Shown here: positions 13,171 through 21,547 of the stretch, piece after piece | How the letters are laid out: every line of letters begins with the position of its first letter | How positions within the stretch are numbered: the stretch's first letter is position 1 | Assembly (NCBI RefSeq): GCF_002019695.1 | Contig: NZ_KV917376.1 | Span: 3,190,040 to 3,254,039, forward strand | Direction: 5' to 3' | Length of the DNA: 64,000 nucleotides | DNA from: Evansella clarkii | Lineage (GTDB): Bacteria; Bacillota; Bacilli; Bacillales; Salisediminibacteriaceae | Position numbers and translations under genes: made by a program | The notes under the pieces: generated by a model | The model's database searches: none | Seen by the model: the letters and a program-made list of their open reading frames with translations, nothing else | Told to the model about the DNA's origin: nothing

Positions 13171-13247
13171 GCGCCCTTAGCTCAGGTGGATAGAGCGACA
13201 GCCTCCGAAGCTGTAGGTCAGAGGTTCAAGTCCTCTAGGGTGCGCCA
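13171..13247 (+). tRNA. tRNA-Arg(CCG)
   Basis: Acceptor GCGCCCT pairs with AGGGTGC. The anticodon loop CTCCGAA gives CCG. CCA is encoded. It is the last tRNA of the cluster. Confidence 0.97.
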
Positions 13248-13263
13248 AGAGAGTACATAACTA

Positions 13264-13290
13264 AACCCCTTGTATATCAAGGGGTTTTTA
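13264..13290 (+). terminator. Terminator of the rRNA/tRNA operon
   Basis: AACCCCTTG (13264-13272) pairs with CAAGGGGTT (13278-13286), with a T-run after. It lies 17 bp past tRNA-Arg. Confidence 0.9.
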
Positions 13291-13363
13291 ATTTTTTCAC
13301 CTGTATTTTTACTGTTAGTTTCCCACTCGTTTTTTCGCTTTTGGGGCGGAATTGGGGCAGGAT

Positions 13364-13560
13364 TTAATTTTCGCCTTTTTTTTGAGTGAAAAATTCACTG
13401 AAATGAGTAGCTGTTAATCTTTCCACTTCTTCGATGTTGTGACCATAAATATCCATTGTCGTTCAGATTCTGTGAATGCCTGGCTCGTTCGTTGTTTGAT
13501 TTTACGAACAAGGTTTTACGGGTCAGGCAGGAGATTGTGAAACCTAATCTAATCTACTTC
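13364..13560 (-). pseudogene. Tyrosine recombinase (integrase) C-terminal remnant
   Basis: On the minus strand, the bases ending in TAA at 13366-13364 read TTMDIYGHNIEEVERLTATH, then FSEFFTQKKGEN and a stop. This is the C-terminal active-site region of phage or ICE tyrosine recombinases: the nucleophile Tyr lies in the IYGH motif and a helix follows. Just upstream an in-frame TGA interrupts the frame, and no longer open frame extends further, so the gene is dead. Its position right after a tRNA cluster is the classic place for an integrative element. The 5' limit given is approximate. Confidence 0.6.
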
Positions 13561-13566
13561 ATCTCT

Positions 13567-14093
13567 CTTTTTCAATAGGGTCAACCGAGAGGGTTTCAGG
13601 ATAGAAGTATTAGTCTCTTGCTTTCATTTTTTCCATATGTTTAGTTTCAGAAGTTGTTCAATTATAGAAAATAGCAACAATACCATCCAGGTTATTATTA
13701 ATGGACTTCACAACTAAACCGCCCCAAGTAACTTCTGTAAGTGATTGCTCAAAACGAATAACCACTTCTTCTTTTAATACGTGTTGTTCCTCCAATGCAG
13801 CATCTCCAACTTCCCGTGTTATACCACAAAGGCAATCCAAAATAGGAAGTGTTCCTCAAATGTTTCTACCTTAATGCACTCGATTAAGCTTTGCACCATT
13901 TCCGCAGAGTGAGCTTAGACTTTTTCTTTTCACCTTTGGGGTATTAATAGGAACAACAAGGTTCTTTTGAATGTTATGTCAATTTTTAGCGTGTGAAAGA
14001 TACTGTTAAAAGCCAGTCAGGAGAGTTCCTCTGTATTAACTCACATTAGTTGATCAAATTGATATGGATAAGACGGTGTCTATTTAAACGTTA
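13567..14093. other. Decayed tract without an intact gene
   Basis: The minus strand has a 60-codon frame (13658-13840, with EEQHVLKEEVVIRFEQSL then TEVTWGGLVVKSI). The adjacent frame, just upstream in its reading direction, encodes SAEMVQSLIECIKVETFEEH followed by FLFWIAFVV. The two may be halves of one gene broken by frameshift. I do not recognise the family. No Shine-Dalgarno site or conserved motif supports expression. Confidence 0.35.
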
Positions 14094-14366
14094 CTAGTAG
14101 CGGTCTTCCAACTCTTGTATCAGTGAATCAATACGAGTCTCGGCCTGCTCGGCTGGTAAAGTCGTACTTGTAATTATGGCGAGATTAAGCTCATTACTTC
14201 CTTCTCTTCTAAGGTACCAAAAAACAGTTGGTTTGTACTCTTTAATTAAGGAGACAACTTCAATTACTGGAACAGTATAATTAGAGTTTTTATTTCTTAG
14301 TAATAATCTTAGAAAACTACGAAATTCAGGGAAAGAGTCCCTGGAATCCTCGTATTTAGATAACAT
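14094..14366 (-). CDS. Hypothetical protein, 90 residues
   Basis: The ATG-started frame has ordinary protein composition: charged N-terminus MLSKYEDSRDSFPEFRSFLR, mixed alpha/beta core (YTVPVIEVVSLIKEYKPTVF, WYLRREGSNELNLAIITSTT), acidic C-terminus RIDSLIQELEDRY. I do not recognise a family. The upstream bases hold no convincing Shine-Dalgarno site (the sequence before ATG is A/T-rich), so it may be a remnant within the decayed tract or start further inside. It lies between the integrase remnant and broken small genes, which suggests cargo from a lost mobile element. Confidence 0.4.
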   Translation of the reverse strand: MLSKYEDSRDSFPEFRSFLRLLLRNKNSNYTVPVIEVVSLIKEYKPTVFWYLRREGSNELNLAIITSTTLPAEQAETRIDSLIQELEDRY

Positions 14367-14539
14367 TTTATAAAAATTCTTTAGTAGATGTAATAGTTGC
14401 TTATTTTGCCTTACTTCTGCATCACCTCTTTATGTAAAGAAGAGTATAACCCATTTGAAATAGTGAATAAATAATCGATTAGAAAGAGGAGGCAAATTAA
14501 CTAAAAAAATGGAAAGGTAAGGAAATGGAGGAGGTTTGT

Positions 14540-14617
14540 ATGAAGCAGAATGAAGGAAAGGCCAATATCATTAATACTAAAAAAACGCCCTTCCAGCATA
14601 GCTCAATACAAAATTAA
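14540..14617 (+). CDS. Possible 25-residue small protein
   Basis: ATG at 14540 follows a strong GGAGGAGG with six-base spacing. The frame reads MKQNEGKANIINTKKTPFQH then SSIQN and stops. The Shine-Dalgarno site is the only real support, and the product matches nothing I know. It could be a short peptide or the start of a broken gene. Confidence 0.25.
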   Translation: MKQNEGKANIINTKKTPFQHSSIQN

Positions 14618-14867
14618 AACGACTTTACCAAAAGGGGATTAATTAGTAAGGTAGAATTGAATTGAATAATCTAGATCGAAGGCCTTTCTCAAAGTCCTCC
14701 CGGTGCTTCTGGCTCTTGAGCAAGGCTCTTGTAGTTTATAACCTATAAATATAGTATAAGGGAAATAATACCATTATAATTGCCATCATAATGGGTAATG
14801 AAACAAGATTCTAATATCCGTAAGGAAATTAAGTAAGGAAGGTTTTAAATTATTACAATCTGCCATC

Positions 14868-15047
14868 ATGCTTATAGGGATACCTTTTGTCTGGTTGATG
14901 AGTGGTTTTTTCAATGAAGGACCAAAATACAATTTAGATGTAATTATTACTGTATTATTAATAATGTACTTCATCTATAATGCAAATAAGTATTGGCGGT
15001 TCATTAATAATAAAAGTGAGAAGAGTTTTACCGAAGGGAAACATTAA
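14868..15047 (+). pseudogene. Small membrane protein, probably frameshifted at its 5' end
   Basis: From ATG 14868 the frame encodes 59 residues with hydrophobic segments LIGIPFVWLMSGFF and VIITVLLIMYFIYNA and a charged tail NKSEKSFTEGKH. The same frame is open upstream back to about 14804, giving LSKEGFKLLQSAI. A different frame starting at ATG 14798 reads MKQDSNIRKEIK and then hits a stop. Joining the two by a one-base shift near 14832 would give one protein of about 80 residues, so a frameshift is likely. A terminator at 15114-15149 follows, supporting a former gene. The family is unknown. Confidence 0.4.
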
Positions 15048-15113
15048 TAATTTATAAAACTCCAAGTTTATTATTATCTGTCTCGTTCTGCTAATTAGAT
15101 TAATTTAAAATTA

Positions 15114-15149
15114 AAAAAAGAGTAGCCAGGATAGAGCTATTCTTTTTAT
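15114..15149 (+). terminator. Terminator-like hairpin
   Basis: AAAAAGAGTAGC pairs with GCTATTCTTTTT (one G-T), and the T-rich arm ends in a T-run. Confidence 0.6.
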
Positions 15150-15626
15150 ACTTAATCATGCTTCTAAACACCTTATCATCATAGTCTCATCCCCCATGAA
15201 ACAAAATGGGGCGAATTTCTTTTAATCCTTAAATATGCAGGATGATTAAGCTTATTACTTAGGTATTTAATCTATGATAAACAAAGAACTACCGAATCGT
15301 CTCGGGTCATGTCAACTGCTTGAAAGCTGTACGTTAAAGGTTAAGTACTGTAGGGAGAGCTATAAAAGTAATACATAACAATTTACATAGACAATATTGA
15401 TGGTCTTTTTTTATTTATTTTGGTTTCTTTATTTTCAAATATTATTATATAAAGAATGTTGAATTAGAAACAGCCTGCAGCCGTAACCTGCAGGCTGTTT
15501 GCGTTCTTTAACTTCTTTTTAAGAATCTTTTTCATACAAAAAATAAGAGTCCAAGGCAATAATAGTCTTGAATAGTAAAAAGTGTTATTATAATTGAACC
15601 ACTTTGAAAAAGGAGAGAATTATTTA
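15150..15626. other. Intergenic tract before the aldo/keto reductase
   Basis: No open frame looks coding. A perfect-stem hairpin AACAGCCTGCAG / CTGCAGGCTGTT lies at 15469-15499; it has only a short T-run and may be a weak terminator. Confidence 0.5.
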
Positions 15627-16604
15627 ATGAGTATGATGCCATTGGAGAAACGGGAAATTACGAATAGTCGTCTTGTATACGGCTGTATGGGGTTAGGAGG
15701 GGAATGGAACGGCGATCAGTTAACTAAAGAGGATTACATAACAGCACAAAAAGCTGTCGAGGCTGCGCTTGAAAACAATATCGCCATGTTTGACCATGCG
15801 GACATTTATAAACATGGAAGGTCAGAAACTGTATTTGGCCGGTTATTAAAGGAGGATCCTGGCCTTAGAAAAAAATTAGTTCTCCAGAGTAAGTGCGGAA
15901 TTCGTTTTTCAGAAGGTGAGGTTCCAAACAGGTATGACTTTTCTGAAAAACATATACTGTCATCTGTGGATGGTATTCTGGAACGCCTTGAAACGGATTA
16001 TCTTGATATTTTACTGCTCCACCGGCCGGATCCACTAATGGAACCGGAAGAAGTTGCTGCAGCTTTTTCAAAATTAAGAGAGTCAGGTAAGGTTAAGCAC
16101 TTTGGGGTATCTAACATGAACGCTGCGCAAATTAAACTTTTACAGGCGTACTGTGATGAACCTTTGATTGTTAATCAGCTGGAAATGAGTCTTAATCGGC
16201 TGGACTGGGTCGAGCATGGAGTACTAGTGAACCAGAAAGAGGGGGCCTCTGTAAATTTTTCTGATGGAATAGTTGAGCATTGCAGACTGGAGAACATCCA
16301 GCTTCAGGCCTGGGCTCCCCTTGCTTATGGAATGTACAGCGGCAGGGAAGCTAAAGATACGACTGAGGCTATCCTGGCAACTAAGAAAGCTGTCAATGAA
16401 TTAGCTGAGAAAAAGGGCACTGCAGCAGAAGCAATTGTACTTGGCTGGCTGATGCGTCATCCGGCGAAGGTTCAGCCAGTAATTGGAACAGTAAATCCAG
16501 GCAGGATAAAAAATTGTGCTGAGGCAGTTAAACAGGCGGAAATTATGACAAGGGAAGAATGGTATACCCTGTATACAGCTTCTCGTGGAAAAAAGATGCC
16601 TTAA
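15627..16604 (+). CDS. Aldo/keto reductase (YdhF-like)
   Basis: This cytoplasmic NADPH-dependent oxidoreductase has a TIM-barrel fold and 325 residues. It shows GCMGLGGEWNG at the N-terminus, the catalytic block FDHADIYKHGRSETVFGRLL (Asp and Tyr of the tetrad), LVLQSKCGI (Lys), the active-site His in ILLLHRPDPLM, and HFGVSNMNAAQI. The C-terminal PVIGTVNPGRI is the cofactor phosphate loop. The wording of these motifs is closest to the E. coli YdhF group. ATG 15627 is chosen because AAGGAGAG lies about 10 bases before it; in-frame ATG 15633 is also possible. It stands alone, with a terminator at 16613-16638. The substrate is unknown. Confidence 0.88.
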   Translation: MSMMPLEKREITNSRLVYGCMGLGGEWNGDQLTKEDYITAQKAVEAALENNIAMFDHADIYKHGRSETVFGRLLKEDPGLRKKLVLQSKCGIRFSEGEVPNRYDFSEKHILSSVDGILERLETDYLDILLLHRPDPLMEPEEVAAAFSKLRESGKVKHFGVSNMNAAQIKLLQAYCDEPLIVNQLEMSLNRLDWVEHGVLVNQKEGASVNFSDGIVEHCRLENIQLQAWAPLAYGMYSGREAKDTTEAILATKKAVNELAEKKGTAAEAIVLGWLMRHPAKVQPVIGTVNPGRIKNCAEAVKQAEIMTREEWYTLYTASRGKKMP

Positions 16605-16612
16605 GCGCAGCT

Positions 16613-16638
16613 CCTTCTCATACTCGAGAAGGGGTTTT
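16613..16638 (+). terminator. Terminator after the aldo/keto reductase
   Basis: CCTTCTC (16613-16619) pairs with GAGAAGG (16626-16632), followed by GGTTTTC. Confidence 0.6.
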
Positions 16639-16662
16639 CTGTTCTGCAGTGAATATTTCCGT

Positions 16663-17034
16663 TTATATCGTGTCAGCATAAAATTTAATAATACGTGGCG
16701 GGATAAAATAGAGAGGAAGAGGTTGCAGAAGAACCTTTATTGATTGGGGCATATTTTGGTGAAGTTGTGCATCCTTTAAGTATCTGTACATGTGTTTTCC
16801 ATCTACAGAGTTTGCGGAGTGAATAGTAATTCTGTTGGCAAATAGCTTTTCTCTTACCATTAACTCTACGAGCTGTGTGCCATTTTCTATTTTACTAACA
16901 AGGTCATGGTCAAGAGATAAGTGTTCTACAGAGAATCGTTGTAATAGTATTTGACATTCCCTGATTGTTTCTACACCTATATATCCTTCAGGTGCTTCAC
17001 GGATATCATCTAAAAATATACTTATTTCGGTCAT
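16663..17034 (-). CDS. Cyclic-phosphate-processing receiver-like protein (cpREC family)
   Basis: The 123-residue protein is read from ATG at 17034, nine bases after AAAGGAGG. The longer upstream frame is ignored. The opening FLDDIREAPEGYIGVETIRE and the later HLSLDHDLVSKIENGTQLVE and NRITIHSANSVDGKHMYRYL match the stand-alone receiver-like domain (cPP_REC) that I recall from predicted RNA-repair and cyclic-phosphate contexts. The Asp pair and the SLDHDL and HSAN motifs would be its active or metal site. No RNA-ligase or phosphoesterase partner lies next to it, so its role here is open. It has its own start and stands divergent from the amidase gene. Confidence 0.7.
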   Translation of the reverse strand: MTEISIFLDDIREAPEGYIGVETIRECQILLQRFSVEHLSLDHDLVSKIENGTQLVELMVREKLFANRITIHSANSVDGKHMYRYLKDAQLHQNMPQSIKVLLQPLPLYFIPPRIIKFYADTI

Positions 17035-17278
17035 TAATGATATCCTCCTTTTCGAACAGGTATATATAATGGTAACATACATTCGGACAAATAACTTGTT
17101 TGTAATACAATCTTTATAATTGCCCTTATTTATAAGATAAGAATGTAATTTGTTTCACTGCGCTAAGCTAATGAGTAGAATGATAACCTTTTTGAGTGAG
17201 CACATTTTAAAATAACTGCCACCTTGTCCATTTCATCCCTCCTCCAAATGAATATTAAGATAGTATGGAGGTGAGATG

Positions 17279-17968
17279 ATGGTAAAGATTTATCTCGATC
17301 CAGGACATGGTGGTTCTAACATAGGAGCTACCGGCCATGGAATGGAAGAAAAGACGATAACACTTGATATTGCCCTGCGAATCCGGGATATATTAGAAGA
17401 AGAATATGAAAATGTGGAAGTAATGATGAGCAGAACAAGTGATATTGATAAGAGCTTACAATCCCGTACAGATGAAGCTAACAACTGGGGAGCAGATTAT
17501 TTTCTGTCCATCCATATCAATGGTTTTGACGGTTCCACACAGGGTTACGAAGATTTTATTCACAACAGTTTATCTGATACCTCTCAAACAGCAAGATACA
17601 GGGACATAATGCATGAGGAAATTATGAAAGTGAACGAACTGAGAAACCGGGGTAAAAAGAAAGCAAACTTTCACGTGTTAAGGGAAACAAGAATGTCTGC
17701 TCTTTTAACAGAAAACGGTTTTATTGATCACCCGGAAGATGCAGAAAAAATTGCGGACCCTTCCTGGCGTCAGAAAGTGGCAAGAGGGCATGTTAACGGA
17801 CTGGAAAGAGCTTTTAATCTCAGTAGAAGTAATCAGCAAGGAACCATTTACAGGGTAATAGTGGACGGGCAGCAAGTTGGCGCTTACAGAGAAGAACAAA
17901 ATATATTAAATGAAGTAAAGAGAAATTTAAATCAGGCAGACCGGATCGTTGTGGAAAAAGTCCAGTAA
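17279..17968 (+). CDS. cwlC: N-acetylmuramoyl-L-alanine amidase (CwlC-like), one C-terminal SPOR-like repeat
   Basis: Amidase_3 zinc hydrolase that cleaves the MurNAc-L-Ala bond of peptidoglycan. It contains LDPGHGG (zinc His), EEKTITLDIALRI (zinc Glu), LSIHINGF (zinc His) and LTENGFIDHPEDA (catalytic Glu). The second of two adjacent ATGs (17279) is chosen: it is six bases after GGAGG, and its product starts MVKIYLDPGHGG like B. subtilis CwlC. There is no signal peptide, as for CwlC, which acts from the mother cell on spore-wall lysis. After residue 185 only about 40 residues remain (TIYRVIVDGQQVGAYREEQN), one repeat instead of the two in CwlC. A bidirectional terminator separates it from paaK. 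Confidence 0.88.
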   Translation: MVKIYLDPGHGGSNIGATGHGMEEKTITLDIALRIRDILEEEYENVEVMMSRTSDIDKSLQSRTDEANNWGADYFLSIHINGFDGSTQGYEDFIHNSLSDTSQTARYRDIMHEEIMKVNELRNRGKKKANFHVLRETRMSALLTENGFIDHPEDAEKIADPSWRQKVARGHVNGLERAFNLSRSNQQGTIYRVIVDGQQVGAYREEQNILNEVKRNLNQADRIVVEKVQ

Positions 17969-17996
17969 AAAGAGGTGCGTACTGCACCTCTTTTTA
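17967..17996. terminator. Bidirectional terminator between cwlC-like and paaK
   Basis: AAAAAGAGGTGC pairs with GCACCTCTTTTT, giving A- and T-runs on both sides. It serves the two convergent genes. Confidence 0.88.
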
Positions 17997-17998
17997 AG

Positions 17999-19330
17999 TT
18001 AACTTGGCACTGTCTCACTGCGCCTGTCAACGATCCGTACAGCTTTTCCTTCCGAACGGGGAATAGTCTTAGGTTTAGTAAGCTTAATTTCTGCGGAAAC
18101 GAGGCATTCTGATTTTATCATATGCTGGATTTTCCCTTTAAGAAGAACTGCGGCCTGGTCATTCAGGTTTCCGTCAGCAAGAGTGTCATAAACATCCTTG
18201 CTTAATTCTACGTGAATTTCAATATTATCCATAGATCCTTTCTTTGTTAAGTGGATCTGGTAATGCGGAACGAGAGCGTCTACCTGCAGCAAAGTCCGTT
18301 CAATCTCAGAAGGAAAGATATTGACGCCACGGATAATCAGCATATCATCAATTCTTCCTTTAACTCTCGACATCCTAGTCGTGGTACGGCGGCAAACACA
18401 CCTTTCCGTAGTGAGGGAAGCAATGTCGCCAGTGCGGTAGCGGATAATTGGAAGCGCTTCCTTTGTAAGGCTTGTAAAAACAAGCTCCCCGTCCTGGCCT
18501 TCAGCTACAGGCTGAAGTGTTTCCGGGTCTATAACTTCTACGATAAAGTGATCATCTGCTATGTGCAGGCCGTTCTGTCCTTCGTGGCATTCAATAGACA
18601 CACCAGGACCCATTACTTCACTAAGGCCGTAAATATCAACTGCTTTTATTCCAAGCTTATCTTCGAGAGTTTTGCGCATTTCTTCAGACCAAGGCTCAGC
18701 CCCAAAAATACCGTATTCACAGCTTATATCATCTGGCTTTAATCCCATCTCTTCCATTTTTTCTGCAATATTAAGTACATAGGAAGGAGTGCCGCAAATT
18801 ACTTTTGGTTTGAAGTCCTGAATTAGCGTAATCTGCCGGCCAGTATTTCCGCCGGAGATGGGAACAGTTACACATCCAAGTTTTTCCGCTCCATAATGAA
18901 GGCCAAGACCGCCGGTAAACAAGCCGTAGCCATAGGCGTTATGAACTACATCGCCTTTATTTCCGCCAGCAGCTACAATCGCCCGTGCTACGAGTGAAGC
19001 CCAGTTATCTATGTCTGTTTTCGTATATCCTACAACAGTTGGTTTTCCGCTCGTCCCGGAGGAACCATGTATTCTGACAACATCTTTCTGATCTACTGCA
19101 AAAAGCCCAAAGGGGTAGTTATCTCTTAAATCTGTTTTCTTCGTGAAGGGAAGTTTCCTGATATCATTCAAAGAGGTTATTTCGTCAGGCGACACACCGG
19201 ACTTAACAAGTTTCTCCTGGTAAAAAGGCACATTTTTAAATACATGATTAACTGTTTTCTTCAGACGGTGCAGCTGAATCTCCTGAATCTCAGCACGGGC
19301 AGCCGTCTCAATCTCATCGTAAAAAAGCAT
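17999..19330 (-). CDS. paaK: Phenylacetate-CoA ligase
   Basis: This is a 443-residue adenylate-forming enzyme: phenylacetate + CoA + ATP gives phenylacetyl-CoA. Motifs are the P-loop IHGSSGTSGKPTVVGYT, DIYGLSEVMGPGVSIEC, the core TGDIASL and RVKGRIDDMLIIRGVNIFPS (hinge), then the C-terminal swivel domain with PRSEGKAVRIVDRR. The ATG has AGGGAGG eight bases upstream. It is transcribed away from the paaI-like thioesterase at 19703. No ring epoxidase or other paa genes are in the window, so it may act in aryl-acid scavenging or feed a distant pathway. Confidence 0.93.
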   Translation of the reverse strand: MLFYDEIETAARAEIQEIQLHRLKKTVNHVFKNVPFYQEKLVKSGVSPDEITSLNDIRKLPFTKKTDLRDNYPFGLFAVDQKDVVRIHGSSGTSGKPTVVGYTKTDIDNWASLVARAIVAAGGNKGDVVHNAYGYGLFTGGLGLHYGAEKLGCVTVPISGGNTGRQITLIQDFKPKVICGTPSYVLNIAEKMEEMGLKPDDISCEYGIFGAEPWSEEMRKTLEDKLGIKAVDIYGLSEVMGPGVSIECHEGQNGLHIADDHFIVEVIDPETLQPVAEGQDGELVFTSLTKEALPIIRYRTGDIASLTTERCVCRRTTTRMSRVKGRIDDMLIIRGVNIFPSEIERTLLQVDALVPHYQIHLTKKGSMDNIEIHVELSKDVYDTLADGNLNDQAAVLLKGKIQHMIKSECLVSAEIKLTKPKTIPRSEGKAVRIVDRRSETVPS

Positions 19331-19702
19331 GTTGATTCCTCCCTTGTTTATTTACAATAAAATTATTTAATAACGAATTATGATACGAAATAAAAACGAA
19401 CATACAATTTATCGATATACAAAGGGTAATACTTGTAGAATGATATTGTCAACTAATAATTCTGAAATTACTGATAATATATGATTATAATACCATAATC
19501 TATATGAAATAAGGGTAACTTTTTATAATGAGCAATATTTTTTTTCTGTTTTTATATAGCTAGGCAGCGTTATATAAGGATTACTCCATTGCCAGCATGC
19601 ATACCAAGAAAACTAATTGAAAGATTAAGAATATTATGATATATTACGTTTATTAAACGGGTGTATACGAATTTGTTATAACAATGCAGGGAGGGTATCC
19701 TG
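19331..19702. other. Divergent promoter region between paaK and paaI
   Basis: A very A/T-rich 372 bp. TTGTCA (19446) and several TATAAT-like boxes are present, but none has optimal spacing. A regulator site could not be picked out by eye. Confidence 0.4.
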
Positions 19703-20101
19703 GTGGATGAAAAAATTTTAGAACATTTTAAGAGGGATAAATATGCGGAGTGGCTCGGAATAAACATAGAGAAAGTTGACAATGGTTACGCAGAGGTAAC
19801 GATGAACGTAACTGGAAATATGACAAATTTCCATGGTTCTGCTAATGGAGGCGCTATTTTTTCCCTTGCGGACGTGGCATTTGCCTGTGCAAGTAACTCC
19901 TATGGAACGACAGCTGTGGGGATTACTGTAACCATCCATTATTTAAAGGCAGGTGCAGTTGGGGACCGGCTGAAAGCGATCGCTACAGAGGATAATCGTT
20001 CCAATAAACTTGGCCTCTACAGAATGGAAGTCCGTAACGAAACGGATGATCTGGTTGCCTTAGCGGAAGGGATGGTTTACAGGACGAAGTACGAATTTTA
20101 A
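19703..20101 (+). CDS. paaI: PaaI-family hotdog thioesterase
   Basis: The 132-residue single hotdog domain has the PaaI signature: NFHGSANGGAIFSLADVAFA, where the HGG segment and the acidic Asp form the active site, and AVGITVTIHYLKAGAVGD. Such enzymes hydrolyse (hydroxy)phenylacetyl-CoA or other aryl/acyl-CoA and rescue stalled CoA. GTG at 19703 follows GGGAGGG with six-base spacing. Its divergent position next to paaK supports a role with phenylacetyl-CoA. No other paa gene is near. Confidence 0.88.
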   Translation: MDEKILEHFKRDKYAEWLGINIEKVDNGYAEVTMNVTGNMTNFHGSANGGAIFSLADVAFACASNSYGTTAVGITVTIHYLKAGAVGDRLKAIATEDNRSNKLGLYRMEVRNETDDLVALAEGMVYRTKYEF

Positions 20102-20235
20102 CTTTGAATCGGGCTAAATACATATTTTGAATTTTTGGCATGTAGTATATTTGAGAACTGTTTTAACACGATAGAAATTGTGGGCAACAAGCTTTAACTC
20201 CAGTTTGTCATTATGAACCAAAGGGGTAAATAATT

Positions 20236-21513
20236 ATGAAAGGGTTTCCGTATCATCGCGGCTGGCTTATTTTAGGGATTACTGTTTTAAACTTATTTGC
20301 ATGCTTGGGTCTGGGGCGCTTTTCCCTGGGGGCAATCCTGCCGTTTATGAGGGAGGGACTCTCACTCAGCTACACCGAAGCGGGAATTATTGCTTCTGCT
20401 GTGTTTCTTGGGTATTTGGCAGGAGCAGTTTCTGTTGGTTTTTTAACTAATCGATTTCCTACTAAAAAAGTAATTATAGTATCCCTGATAATTTCTGCAG
20501 CAGGAATGGGCGCCAGTGCGGCAGTTAACCATTTTTTTACGGCGTTTTTAGCTTTTCTGGTCATTGGGCTGGGCTGCGGGACAGGGAATGTTGCATCCTT
20601 AAGTGTAGTAGGTAAGTGGTTCAGCATTAAATACAGAGGGTTTGCACTCGGTGTGACAAACTCAGGTTCAAGCTTTGGAATGTTAATCAGCGGTTTTTTA
20701 GTGCCAATGCTCATGATGATTAATACCGGGGGGTGGCGAATCAGCTGGGGTATCCTTGCTTTGCTCGTCGTGCTGATTATTATCATTAACCATTTCTTCC
20801 TGGTGGATGAACCACATGAAATTGGCCTGAAGCCCATAGGGGCAGAAAGGGATCCTGCATCCGAAGAGGGAGAAAAGCTTGTTCAGCCCAGGTCACCGTT
20901 GATTGAAAATGTTTACAGCAGCAAACTAATTTATTTAATTGGCATCACATACTTTACCTGGGGATTTTCATATCTGATCTTTTCTACTTTCTTTGTTGAT
21001 TTTCTAATTACCAGCGTCTCTCTGGAACCAACACTTGCAGGGCAGATTTTCGCCACTGCTGGTATAGCCAGTATTGCCAGTGGTTTTCTATGGGGAGCAC
21101 TTTCAGATAAGATCGGGCGAATGCTGACATTGTTTATCATCTATTTGATTCAGACGTGCCTGCTGATAGCATTTACTGTTACAACTCAGCCGATATTCCT
21201 GTTTCTGGAAACCATTCTCTACTCGTTAACGTTATGGGCTGTACCAACGATAATGGTTGCCGCTGTCAGTGATTTAACAGCTGCCAGAAAAACTTCGATG
21301 GCTATCGGATTCATTACTTTATTTTTTGGAATTGGGCAGTGGATATCCCCGATGGTTACCGGTGTTTTAGTAGATTACTATAATTTTACGACAGCATTTT
21401 ATTTATCAGCAGCTGTCTGTCTGACCGGCAGTGCCGGATGTATGTTTTTGCACCTTAAAATTAAGTCAGACAAAGGGACAGCAGCTTCAGGTTTACAGAT
21501 GAAAGAATCATGA
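20236..21513 (+). CDS. ybfB: MFS transporter, YbfB-like
   Basis: The 425-residue protein has twelve predicted TM helices. Typical pieces are LGLGRFSLGAILPFMREGLS in TM1, GFLTNRFPTKKVIIVS in loop 2-3, GKWFSIKYRGFALGVTNSGS around loop 4-5, a charged central loop (residues about 195-220), and SDKIGRMLTLF in loop 8-9. The wording and length recall B. subtilis YbfB, a member of the sugar/organic-acid-type MFS group with no proven substrate. AAAGGGG precedes the ATG by about nine bases. The membrane protein at 21548 follows 34 bp later on the same strand and may be co-transcribed. Confidence 0.82.
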   Translation: MKGFPYHRGWLILGITVLNLFACLGLGRFSLGAILPFMREGLSLSYTEAGIIASAVFLGYLAGAVSVGFLTNRFPTKKVIIVSLIISAAGMGASAAVNHFFTAFLAFLVIGLGCGTGNVASLSVVGKWFSIKYRGFALGVTNSGSSFGMLISGFLVPMLMMINTGGWRISWGILALLVVLIIIINHFFLVDEPHEIGLKPIGAERDPASEEGEKLVQPRSPLIENVYSSKLIYLIGITYFTWGFSYLIFSTFFVDFLITSVSLEPTLAGQIFATAGIASIASGFLWGALSDKIGRMLTLFIIYLIQTCLLIAFTVTTQPIFLFLETILYSLTLWAVPTIMVAAVSDLTAARKTSMAIGFITLFFGIGQWISPMVTGVLVDYYNFTTAFYLSAAVCLTGSAGCMFLHLKIKSDKGTAASGLQMKES

Positions 21514-21547
21514 GCAATGGATCATTGATTTCCCTAGGGGGCTTCCG

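Noticed and set aside
15295-15365. tRNA-like stretch (TGCTTGAAAGCTGTACG followed by a T-arm-like GGTTAAGTACT)
   Set aside because: It cannot be folded into a full cloverleaf with a paired acceptor stem. At best it is a decayed remnant.
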